Shown piece after piece: positions 1-6,200 of a stretch of DNA of 11,765 nt. This DNA comes from Candidatus Hodarchaeota archaeon. Its GTDB lineage: Archaea > Asgardarchaeota > Heimdallarchaeia > Hodarchaeales > Hodarchaeaceae. The translations under genes were made by a program, and so were the position numbers. The DNA lies in the NCBI GenBank assembly GCA_016840305.1, contig JAEOSP010000729.1, positions 1 through 11,765 of the forward strand, in the 5' to 3' direction. The stretch's first letter is position 1, and each line of letters begins with the position of its first letter. Under the pieces are notes generated by a model. That model did no database searches, was not told the origin of the DNA, and saw nothing but the letters and a program-made list of their open reading frames with translations.

Positions 1-523
1 AAGATCCTTTTCTCTGACAGGTATCGTTTTCGCATTGGTACGGAGGGTTATAAATCCCCTCAGGAAACTCTACTATTTGATTAGGTTCTCCACACGACGC
101 ACATTTAAAGTTTCCTTCAATTAAAAGTGGTTTTGTATCTGTTACACCAATTACGATACCTTCAAAACTAGTTAGTATTGTTAAATGTTCAGTTCTTAAC
201 GTACGAAGGTGCGCTTTATCTGTGAGATCTTCAACCCTTAGGTGAAATTGATAATGTTTCTCAATATATTGAGGATCTATTTGTTGCAGAATTTTAATAA
301 GGACTTTTGTTCCTTCAAATAAGCATTCCTCAGGATATGCAAGTACTTCCTCTGCAAGACGAGGATCGTGATGAAGTAAATCATTAAAAGAAATGTATAA
401 GCTCCTGCTACCAGAACGGGGCATTTCACGGACTTTCTCTCGATATCGAAGAATGCCGTTTTCATCCGTAAATTCGTTGATGAAGGTCTCAAACCGACCC
501 ATAACATCTAGTTGCGAGCTCAT
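1..523 (-). CDS. mcm: MCM replicative helicase, N-terminal part (cut by window edge)
   Basis: This is the first 174 residues of the hexameric MCM helicase, the DNA-unwinding motor at the archaeal replication fork. The frame is open from an ATG at 523-521 to the left edge. Residues about 40-65 (RSLYISFNDLLHHDPRLAEE, then a Pro near the end of the segment) match the conserved N-terminal A subdomain. The stretch LRTEHLTILTSFEGIVIGVT (about 109-128) matches the OB-fold entry that precedes the zinc ribbon. A first zinc pair, C141 and C144 (KCASCG), is visible. No second Cys pair appears by residue 174, so it must lie off the edge or be absent. The AAA+ core is outside the window. The start lies 5 nt after the GINS stop codon, so the two are almost certainly co-transcribed, as gins23-mcm is in Sulfolobus. 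A 76-codon ORF in another frame (277-507) overlies it and is spurious. Confidence 0.9.
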   Translation of the reverse strand, partial: MSSQLDVMGRFETFINEFTDENGILRYREKVREMPRSGSRSLYISFNDLLHHDPRLAEEVLAYPEECLFEGTKVLIKILQQIDPQYIEKHYQFHLRVEDLTDKAHLRTLRTEHLTILTSFEGIVIGVTDTKPLLIEGNFKCASCGEPNQIVEFPEGIYNPPYQCENDTCQRKGS

Positions 524-528
524 TTAGT

Positions 529-1044
529 CTACCCCCATTTGTTTTTAATAACCAATTCTTTCCAGCTAACAATCCATTTCTGTATCTTCTCCATAAGGAT
601 TTGCTCTGAAGCTGTGAGATTCATTTTTTTTGTACTAAGATTTGTGCTATCAGCCATTTTCACAAGCTTAGCTAATCGTTCGGATGTTATCTGGTTTAAT
701 TTTGCCTTTTTTTGCTTTAATTCTTTTTCAGTGTAAGGTGAGCTGTCAACAGACTCTTCTAAAACCATTTTTTTGTATACCATATGAAAATATGGATGAA
801 GCGGCTGGACTTCACCTTGTCGGACTTCCTTACGCACAGCTGTTGTCATTTCTTGTAAAGATATTGGGAATGAAGACTTAAAATCCTCTATTACTCCTTC
901 CTGAAATAAAATTTCAGCAATATAATATGGAAGATCTAAACGACTGTTTTCAGAGGCAGATGGTATCGAAATACCTCCGAAATCAAAACTAGGGAAGTCT
1001 TTGATAAATTTCACTGATATATTTCTTTCTGTCATCTCAAACAT
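529..1044 (-). CDS. GINS complex subunit, Gins23 (Psf2/Psf3) type
   Basis: This is a 171-aa subunit of GINS, the factor that joins MCM and Cdc45/GAN (RecJ-like) in the CMG helicase. The small beta-rich B domain comes first (about residues 8-45: VKFIKDFPSFDFGG, then LPYYIAEILFQEGVIED). An alpha-helical A domain follows (about 50-171). The B-then-A order is that of Psf2/Psf3 and archaeal Gins23, not Gins51. The call rests on this order and the motifs, plus position: it lies directly upstream of mcm with a 5-nt gap. The start is uncertain. ATG at 1044 and a second ATG at 1035 are both possible, and a weak TATA-like AGATATAGGA (1063-1072) fits the second slightly better. The frame stays open for 36 further codons upstream without a start codon, up to a TGA at 1155-1153. 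Confidence 0.8.
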   Translation of the reverse strand: MFEMTERNISVKFIKDFPSFDFGGISIPSASENSRLDLPYYIAEILFQEGVIEDFKSSFPISLQEMTTAVRKEVRQGEVQPLHPYFHMVYKKMVLEESVDSSPYTEKELKQKKAKLNQITSERLAKLVKMADSTNLSTKKMNLTASEQILMEKIQKWIVSWKELVIKNKWG

Positions 1045-1512
1045 GGCTCTTTGCAGATCTAATCCTATATCTGATTTTACCAGTTGGTTTTCTTTAGATT
1101 CGTCTTTAATCGTTACCTCATCCTGAGTTTTAGCTTCAATTTTCAGTGATTTTCACATGAAGAAATTGTCAAATTCAATCAAGACTTCCTGATTTGCATT
1201 CCCAGATGGACTATGCCCATCCTCCAAATCTTAGAAAGTTGATTCATTTCTGAAGGAATTCTTCACAGATTTTCCATACACTTATCATTCCAATTATTTG
1301 TAAGTAGGATTAAAAGACCTTCCTTCCCGTATTACAAAAAAAATACATCTTATTTAGAAGTTTAACTATTGAATTACTATTTATTTTTGAAAAAATTAAT
1401 TCTAACATGATGAGATACTGATCTTTAATGTTAAATCTCTTTCAAGTGCGAAATAATTCAGGAATTATGAAAAGTTCGTCAGATACAACTTGAACTAATA
1501 ACTCGCGAATTC
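1045..1512. other. 468-nt intergenic gap between cdc6 and GINS
   Basis: I see no convincing gene here. The part next to GINS (1045-1152) is an open but start-less extension of the GINS frame. Between 1156 and 1288 there are three short minus-strand open stretches in three different phases, discussed as a finding. The segment 1335-1420 is very AT-rich. A nested inverted repeat lies at 1441-1494, just past the end of cdc6. I looked for archaeal ORB/mini-ORB-like repeats and found none I could support, so an origin is possible by location only. Confidence 0.5.
1441..1494. repeat. Nested inverted repeat downstream of cdc6
   Basis: Outer arms TTCAAGT (1441-1447) and ACTTGAA (1488-1494) are perfectly complementary over 7 bp. 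Between them lies a second 7-bp inverted repeat, ATAATTC (1453-1459) and GAATTAT (1462-1468), with a 2-nt loop. On the minus strand this lies 19 nt after the cdc6 stop codon, so it could be a 3'-UTR structure or part of transcription termination. A protein-binding site is also possible. Short AT-rich repeats like this can arise by chance. Confidence 0.35.
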
Positions 1513-2742
1513 CTAAAAATTATCATTAGTTCTGAATCTCTTGGATAAAAATACTTCTATTCTCTCAATAAGTATAGCAGCAGGCACATCGTGGATAGTT
1601 AAACGCGCACGAACACCTTTTCGACCTTTCACACCTTTTGTTACTTTTCCAAGTATTCCAATAGTTTCTAAAGTTGATAAATAGTTTCTAAAGGCAGCTT
1701 CTCCATTTGAGGAGACATTCCACTCTTCACAAATGATGCGATAATTTTTGAAGGAATGTTCAATCGTAGTTGCAGTAATCCCTTTATGGTGTAGTCTACG
1801 TGCTACACTTAAAGCTGTGATGAGTTCATGTGTGTTAAGTTCTTCTAATATATCTGCTCTCATTTCTGGGTATACATCGTTTTTTGCTCTGCGAATAAGC
1901 TCGGGTGAAATTTCATCAATTCGTTTTTGATCAGCTGCTCTTCCAGAACGATAAAGAGTTTCAATTCCATGCCTTAAATTCTTAGTTTGATCAGAAATTT
2001 CCGCTACCATATCAATAATGTCATCTGATAAAGCGTGTGATTTGAAAGCTAACTTTGCTCTATAGTCCAAAATTTCCCTTGTCTCCTCATAGTTATACGG
2101 ATCAAAATGGATTACATCGGCAATACGTTGAGATACCATAGATGATAATGCGACCTTCCACTCTGTGGGACGACTGATCATAATTAAAGAGATTCGATGA
2201 GATGATCCAAATTCTTCAGGTAAATGAATAAACCCACGAATATCTTTCTGTTGTAAAACACTAACTTCATCAAGAATCAGGATTAAATACGCTTGTTCAG
2301 AATTTAATCTCCTTATTAGTATATCAGTTGACTCTTCATCGCTAAAACCGCGACTGGCTACTCCGAACTGATCTCTGAGTATTGAACGAAGAATTGAGGT
2401 TTTAGTGCGTGTTGTCCAGCAATTCTTGTAATCAATGTAGACTTTAACACGATACTTCTCAGCCATTGTTTGTAATCTTTCAACTGTATATCGACTAGTT
2501 ACTGTTTTTCCGATTCCAGCTGAACCAGTTAATGCAATATTGGTTGAAAAGCCTTCAAGTCCTCCTCCTTTACTCACAAATAATTCACGAAAATTCTGAG
2601 ATATTCGCCTAATGTGATCTTCACGAAAATTTAGTGTATCTGGGATAAATGATTGGTCAAGAGTTCTTTCTCCACCTTCTTTGAATACTGATGAAGAAAA
2701 TAATGCATCTTTTATGATATCAACTGATTTCTTATCATCCAT
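1513..2742 (-). CDS. cdc6: Orc1/Cdc6 replication initiator (AAA+ ATPase)
   Basis: This is a 409-aa archaeal Orc1/Cdc6 protein, which binds origins and loads MCM. The N-terminal lead-in FIPDTLNFREDHIRRI (about 32-47) is typical. Walker A is GSAGIGKT (73-80) and Walker B is LILILDE (D158, E159). A sensor-2-like arginine lies in TKNLRHGIETL. The C-terminal part (about 300-409) is a winged-helix DNA-binding domain ending in an R/G/K-rich wing (GRKGVRARLTIH). I chose ATG 2742 over an in-frame TTG at 2757. A TATA-like AATTATAG (2776-2769) is centred about 30 nt upstream of this ATG, consistent with a leaderless message, and it would be too close to the TTG. The sensor-1 segment reads SLIMISRPTEW, with Arg where Asn usually follows Ser. 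It lies between the deacetylase gene and GINS/mcm on the same strand. Confidence 0.93.
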   Translation of the reverse strand: MDDKKSVDIIKDALFSSSVFKEGGERTLDQSFIPDTLNFREDHIRRISQNFRELFVSKGGGLEGFSTNIALTGSAGIGKTVTSRYTVERLQTMAEKYRVKVYIDYKNCWTTRTKTSILRSILRDQFGVASRGFSDEESTDILIRRLNSEQAYLILILDEVSVLQQKDIRGFIHLPEEFGSSHRISLIMISRPTEWKVALSSMVSQRIADVIHFDPYNYEETREILDYRAKLAFKSHALSDDIIDMVAEISDQTKNLRHGIETLYRSGRAADQKRIDEISPELIRRAKNDVYPEMRADILEELNTHELITALSVARRLHHKGITATTIEHSFKNYRIICEEWNVSSNGEAAFRNYLSTLETIGILGKVTKGVKGRKGVRARLTIHDVPAAILIERIEVFLSKRFRTNDNF

Positions 2743-2768
2743 TGGTAAATTCCCCAAATTATTAAAAT

Positions 2769-2776
2769 CTATAATT
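2769..2776 (-). promoter_or_regulatory. Probable TATA box of cdc6
   Basis: The minus strand reads AATTATAG, preceded by A-rich sequence, centred about 30 nt upstream of the cdc6 ATG at 2742. This spacing fits an archaeal promoter giving a leaderless or nearly leaderless mRNA. The whole gap 2743-2841 is strongly AT-rich, so a chance match is possible. Confidence 0.5.
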
Positions 2777-2820
2777 TTTCATTTCACTTAAAGTAATGAG
2801 GATTGGTTTTTATTTTCGGT

Positions 2821-2847
2821 TTTTAATATTTTAAATGAGTATTAAAA
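2821..2847. repeat. AT-rich inverted repeat at the deacetylase 3' end
   Basis: TTTTAATA (2821-2828) and TATTAAAA (2840-2847) are perfect 8-bp inverted arms with an 11-nt loop, overlapping the stop codon of the deacetylase gene (2842-2844). It could mark the transcript end or be part of an AT-rich unwinding stretch upstream of cdc6. The arms contain no G or C, so the hairpin would be weak. Confidence 0.3.
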
Positions 2848-4023
2848 CTCATCAATACAGCTTTTCCACATAGTTGAATTAGATATTTCCTGTTTTAGGA
2901 CTTGAATATATTGATTATTCGCTTCTTCAATAAGTACATGACGATCAATACTTTTTGGATTAATTTTTGCATCAGCTAATTGAGGCTCGACCTTTAGATC
3001 ATATTTATCTTTGCAATAATCTATCCAATCTTGTGGAGAATCTTTTGGAAGATCAATACCCATAATTGCAGCTAATATTGTCATCCACACACGAGCAACA
3101 GAGTCAGGATTATAACCTCCTCCTCCTAGCAATAATAAACGCCCTTTGGTTGATCCTATATCACTCAATTTTGCTATCCTTCTGCCCAGATATTCATATA
3201 AGTTTGTAGTTAAATTTAAATGCCCAAGAAAATCTTTAAAGTGACCATCAGTTCCACACTGCCAGATAACGAATTCAGGATCATACTCTTCCCAGATACA
3301 TGGTACAATCTTTTCAAAGAGATCAATATATTGTTCATCCCATGTTCCTGGAAACAGGGGCATATTAATACAATACCCTGCCCCATCTCCCTCTCCAATT
3401 TCGTCTGAAAGACCTGTACCAGGAAATATGAATTGACCAGATTCATGGAACGAGATACCAAGAACCTTTTTGCTATTATAAAACGCATCTAAAACACCGT
3501 CCCCATGATGCACATCTGTATCAATATAAAGGAGTCTTTCGATTCCGAACTCTTCTTGAAGGTATTTAATTGTAATGACGATATCATTATAATAACAGAA
3601 GCCAGAAGCTCTTTCAGAAAAAGCATGATGAAGTCCACCCATCATGGAAAAGGCTTGCTGTACTTCTCCATTCATAATCCTTTTTGCACCTTCAAGCGCT
3701 CCTCCAGCAATTAAACTAGATACTTCATGCATTTCTGGAAAAACAGGACAATCTCCCGAACCTAAACCAAATCGACCATAAAAGCCAGCACCAGCTTTTG
3801 ATAAAGATTTCATCATTTTTACATATGCAGGAGAATGAAATCTAGTTAAATCTGACTCAGATGCAAGATCAGGAGAATATTTCTCAATTATCTGTTGATT
3901 CATTTCTGGAAGGTTCATGAACAACTGATAGGGGACATCCATCCGTTGTGAATTCATTGGGTGTCCTTCCCCTAAATTATATTTTGTATATTCGTCAGAC
4001 CAGATGAAACCTGTTTTTTTCAT
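2842..4023 (-). CDS. Class I histone deacetylase / AcuC-like zinc deacetylase
   Basis: This is a 393-aa protein of the arginase/HDAC-fold deacetylase family, which removes acetyl groups from lysines with a catalytic zinc. The active site appears complete. The His pair H132-H133 is in MGGLHHAF. Zinc ligands are D170 and H172 in DTDVHHGDG and D259 in QCGTDGH. The transition-state Tyr304 is in GGGGYNPDS. Length and the spread of motifs match AcuC and class I HDACs. The substrate cannot be read from sequence: acetylated chromatin proteins, acetyl-CoA synthetase (as for bacterial AcuC) and polyamine-type substrates are all possible. It is the first gene of the minus-strand run that continues with cdc6, GINS and mcm, about 100 nt upstream of cdc6. 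Upstream, TATA-like AACTTATTTG (4060-4051) and TTAATATG (4050-4043) are both acceptable promoter elements. Confidence 0.93.
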   Translation of the reverse strand: MKKTGFIWSDEYTKYNLGEGHPMNSQRMDVPYQLFMNLPEMNQQIIEKYSPDLASESDLTRFHSPAYVKMMKSLSKAGAGFYGRFGLGSGDCPVFPEMHEVSSLIAGGALEGAKRIMNGEVQQAFSMMGGLHHAFSERASGFCYYNDIVITIKYLQEEFGIERLLYIDTDVHHGDGVLDAFYNSKKVLGISFHESGQFIFPGTGLSDEIGEGDGAGYCINMPLFPGTWDEQYIDLFEKIVPCIWEEYDPEFVIWQCGTDGHFKDFLGHLNLTTNLYEYLGRRIAKLSDIGSTKGRLLLLGGGGYNPDSVARVWMTILAAIMGIDLPKDSPQDWIDYCKDKYDLKVEPQLADAKINPKSIDRHVLIEEANNQYIQVLKQEISNSTMWKSCIDEF

Positions 4024-4146
4024 ATTTGAGCTTTCCTAGTGCCATATTAACAAATAAGTTTTTGTTAGAACTTAACAGAGCATCAACATAAGTAGATTTC
4101 CACACCTTTACAAATTGAATTCAATTATTTTGAAAAGAAAATCGTT

Positions 4147-4154
4147 AATTATAT
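4147..4154 (+). promoter_or_regulatory. Probable TATA box of the Arf-like GTPase gene
   Basis: The sequence AATTATAT stands out in the divergent gap 4024-4222. With usual archaeal spacing, transcription would start near 4177, giving a leader of about 45 nt. An 8-bp-armed palindrome begins at the box's 3' edge. No strong ribosome-binding site precedes the ATG at 4223; GGAG at 4209-4212 is the closest candidate. Confidence 0.5.
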
Positions 4155-4171
4155 AAGAGGAATTTCCTCTT
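4155..4171. promoter_or_regulatory. Palindrome abutting the GTPase TATA box (candidate operator)
   Basis: Arms AAGAGGAA (4155-4162) and TTCCTCTT (4164-4171) are perfect complements around one central T. A further half-site copy, TTCCTC, follows at 4171-4176. The position between TATA box and predicted start site is where archaeal repressors commonly bind. No regulator has been identified. Confidence 0.4.
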
Positions 4172-4222
4172 TCCTCAATTGTGAGTGAGTGAAATCGTAA
4201 AAAGTATGGAGTTAGACTAAAA

Positions 4223-4801
4223 ATGTCGAAAAAGAATGCCAAAATAAGTGTATTAGGTCTTGATCGGGCTGGAAAAACAACTATGTTACAGAGATTGAAA
4301 ACTGGTAGATGGATTCCTGATACAACTCCAACCATTGGAATGAATGCTGAAACCATTCAAATTGGAGACGTAACCTTTTCAGCTTGGGATTTAGGAGGAC
4401 AACTTCAGTTTAGACGAGCTTTATGGGAAATGTATACCAGAAATTCGAAAGGGTTAATATATGTTATAGACTTAAGCGACCCCGCGCGTTTTCCAGAGAG
4501 CCGAGTTTATCTGTGGCGAATGTTGAGAATGAACCATTTAAAAAACATACCCCTGGCGATATTTGCAAATAAAGTTGACTTAATAGATTGTACAGAAGAA
4601 GATCTTGCAAATTTCATGGGAATTAACTCAAAAATGAGTCGTGTGCTTTCTATTTTCAAAACTAGTGCTTTCACTGGAGAAGGTATTCATAAAGGTATTT
4701 ATTGGCTTGCAGATGCAATTCAAGAGGGAAAACATGCCTCTATGGATCTATATCAAGTTAAATCGCTTTTTGATCGATCTTCTACGATAATGAGCACATG
4801 A
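4223..4801 (+). CDS. Arf/Sar-family small GTPase
   Basis: This is a 192-aa Ras-superfamily GTPase with all five G motifs. G1 is GLDRAGKT (12-19), G2 is T37 in TPTIGMN, G3 is WDLGGQ (55-60), G4 is NKVD (116-119) and G5 is TSA (147-149). WDxGGQ, with TIG in switch I, is characteristic of the Arf/Arl/Sar branch. Glycine is not at position 2 (MSKKNAK), so Arf-type N-myristoylation is not expected, and there is no N-terminal amphipathic helix. There is also no C-terminal prenylation cysteine. The basic N-terminus may still contact acidic membrane lipids. Such GTPases are abundant in Asgard genomes, and this gene is the main taxonomic clue. It is divergent from the deacetylase and converges on the proline-rich protein gene. 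Partner GEFs and GAPs are not recognisable here. Confidence 0.93.
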   Translation: MSKKNAKISVLGLDRAGKTTMLQRLKTGRWIPDTTPTIGMNAETIQIGDVTFSAWDLGGQLQFRRALWEMYTRNSKGLIYVIDLSDPARFPESRVYLWRMLRMNHLKNIPLAIFANKVDLIDCTEEDLANFMGINSKMSRVLSIFKTSAFTGEGIHKGIYWLADAIQEGKHASMDLYQVKSLFDRSSTIMST

Positions 4802-4806
4802 AGTCA

Positions 4807-5484
4807 TCATTCTTCAATTGATTCTTCTGTGTACAACTTTGCGCGACGAATTAGAATCTGATCTTCTTTATACAAATGATCAAAATTTGAAAATAACCAT
4901 TCCTCTGCTTTAACAAGGAATTCAGCATTTTTCAGAAGGTTTGCTTTGAGTAACATCTTCACTCCTAGGAAAATTTGACTTCTAAGAATTGAGGATGGTA
5001 TTTTGTTTCCTAATTCATTCATTAAATGTACAGCTTGAAAGACATCTTCACTTAGTAGGACACACAGCACTGCACAGGAATAATTTACTGCAGCATTTTC
5101 AATGAAATTCAGCTCTAAATGCTTATCTCCGGCCTTAAGATAAGCATCTGTCGCAGCGCGAAATTGTTCAATTACCAAAGATTCAGTTTGAATAGTTACT
5201 GGTTTTTTTGTTGGAATTGCCTTTAAAATCGATCCAAAACCACTTTTTTCTAATTCTGAAAGGATATCATAACTATGTTCGCCATTTGAGGGTAATAAAT
5301 CTTTTGTTTGTATTTTAGAAGCTATTGGTTTTTCAAAAAGAGGAGGACGGGAGAGAATATCATCTGATAGTATTGGAGGTGGAGGAAGAGATGAAGAATC
5401 AGTACTGAGTTCGGGAGGTGGTGATAATTCTATGTTAGAGTCTTTTTTAGTTCTCCTCTTTGTTCGACGAATGGTAGGCACCAT
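4807..5484 (-). CDS. Proline-rich protein with helical SNAP/TPR-like C-terminal domain
   Basis: I do not recognise this as a named family. The 225-aa protein starts with a basic segment (IRRTKRRTKK, residues 5-14). A disordered Ser/Pro/Asp-rich region follows (about 15-60), with SPPPEL (21-26), SLPPPPIL (32-39) and RPPLFEKP (46-53). From about 100 to 220 it is all-helical, with alternating small and large hydrophobic residues (FRAATDAYLKAGDKHLEL, then ENAAVNYSCAVLCVLL). This pattern recalls TPR or alpha-SNAP-type helical hairpins. There is no signal peptide or membrane segment. Polyproline stretches of this kind are ligands of profilin, SH3, WW or EVH1 domains, so an adaptor role is a reasonable guess. 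Its stop is 5 nt from that of the GTPase gene, in convergent orientation. AGGT lies just upstream of the ATG at 5484, with a TATA-like ACATATCTA near 5511. Confidence 0.8.
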   Translation of the reverse strand: MVPTIRRTKRRTKKDSNIELSPPPELSTDSSSLPPPPILSDDILSRPPLFEKPIASKIQTKDLLPSNGEHSYDILSELEKSGFGSILKAIPTKKPVTIQTESLVIEQFRAATDAYLKAGDKHLELNFIENAAVNYSCAVLCVLLSEDVFQAVHLMNELGNKIPSSILRSQIFLGVKMLLKANLLKNAEFLVKAEEWLFSNFDHLYKEDQILIRRAKLYTEESIEE

Positions 5485-5570
5485 TACCTAACCCCAAACT
5501 TGAGTAGATATGTGTAACCAAATTGCTTTAGTAACACGGGTTTAAAAATACTTCCAAGTTGTACCTTTAG

Positions 5571-5578
5571 ATATAAAA
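5571..5578 (+). promoter_or_regulatory. Probable TATA box of the CYTH-NSUN-PUA operon
   Basis: ATATAAAA lies about 40 nt upstream of the GTG start at 5615, which predicts a start site near 5600. That leaves room in the leader for the strong ribosome-binding site AGGTGAT (5605-5611), complementary to the archaeal 16S 3' end. A second AT-rich box, TTTAAAAATA (5541-5550), is an alternative. Confidence 0.5.
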
Positions 5579-5614
5579 ATCCTTTCAATTAGATATTTCT
5601 GTAAAGGTGATTAC

Positions 5615-6175
5615 GTGGAAGTTGAAATCAAAATACCAATAGTAGAGGTTTTTTTAGCTAAAGACCCGCAAACCTATATCACGACTAAAATTGGTGTACC
5701 TTACGAGGAAATTGAACAGAGAGATACATATTTCCAAAGTCCATTAAAGGACTTTCAGCAGACTGATGAAGCGCTCAGAATAAGACAAATAAAAAAAAGA
5801 GAGAAAAATATCGTTGCAGAAGTGACTTATAAAGGCCCTAAAATTGGTAACGATATGAAAATCCGTGAAGAATTAACCATCTCAACAGAACAGTATTTAA
5901 TCGCCCTGAAAATCTTTGAAAGATTAGGATATAGCCCTATTGCGGAAATTAAGAAAAATCGTATCAATTGGAAGAAAAATCTTATTACAATATCACTAGA
6001 TGAAGTAATAGGGTTGGGTACTTATATTGAAGCTGAAATAATTGTATCAAGAAACACTAATGATATCACGAGTGGAAAAGAAAAAATTATTGATTTCCTA
6101 AAGGACATTTTTCCAAAATGGTCTGGGAAGGAAGAACGCAGTTCCTATCTGGAACTTCTCACTAGAATGATGTAG
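5615..6175 (+). CDS. CYTH-domain protein (CyaB / triphosphate tunnel metalloenzyme family)
   Basis: This is a 186-aa single-domain CYTH protein, a fold that binds triphosphate substrates with divalent metal inside a beta-barrel. The signature ExExK is at the extreme N-terminus (E2, E4, K6 in MEVEIKI), which confirms the GTG start. Further family marks are DTYFQSP, then ALRIRQ, the basic strand VTYKGPK, and the acidic strand YIEAEI near residues 148-153. The AGGTGAT ribosome-binding site lies 3 nt before the GTG. Members act as class IV adenylate cyclases, thiamine triphosphatases, inorganic triphosphatases or RNA 5'-triphosphatases, and the sequence alone does not decide which. It heads an operon with an RNA m5C methyltransferase and a PUA protein, followed by RNase P RNA. 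This makes an RNA or nucleotide-triphosphate substrate worth considering; that is inference. Confidence 0.88.
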   Translation: MEVEIKIPIVEVFLAKDPQTYITTKIGVPYEEIEQRDTYFQSPLKDFQQTDEALRIRQIKKREKNIVAEVTYKGPKIGNDMKIREELTISTEQYLIALKIFERLGYSPIAEIKKNRINWKKNLITISLDEVIGLGTYIEAEIIVSRNTNDITSGKEKIIDFLKDIFPKWSGKEERSSYLELLTRMM

Positions 6176-6200
6176 TCAACTATAGGAGAAGAAAATATCG

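Noticed and set aside
277..507. 76-aa minus-strand ORF with a hydrophobic middle
   Set aside because: It lies in a different frame from the clear MCM N-terminal coding sequence covering 1-523 and has no recognisable motifs.
1153..1155. In-frame TGA upstream of GINS as a selenocysteine codon
   Set aside because: GINS proteins are not selenoproteins, there is no start codon that would require read-through, and I saw no SECIS-like element.
2743..2757. TTG start for Cdc6 at 2757
   Set aside because: It would be only about 15 nt from the likely TATA box, and the five added residues carry no family signal; ATG 2742 fits a leaderless start.
2743..2841. oriC directly upstream of cdc6
   Set aside because: Only 99 nt, no ORB or mini-ORB repeats, and AT richness is explained by promoter and 3'-end sequence.
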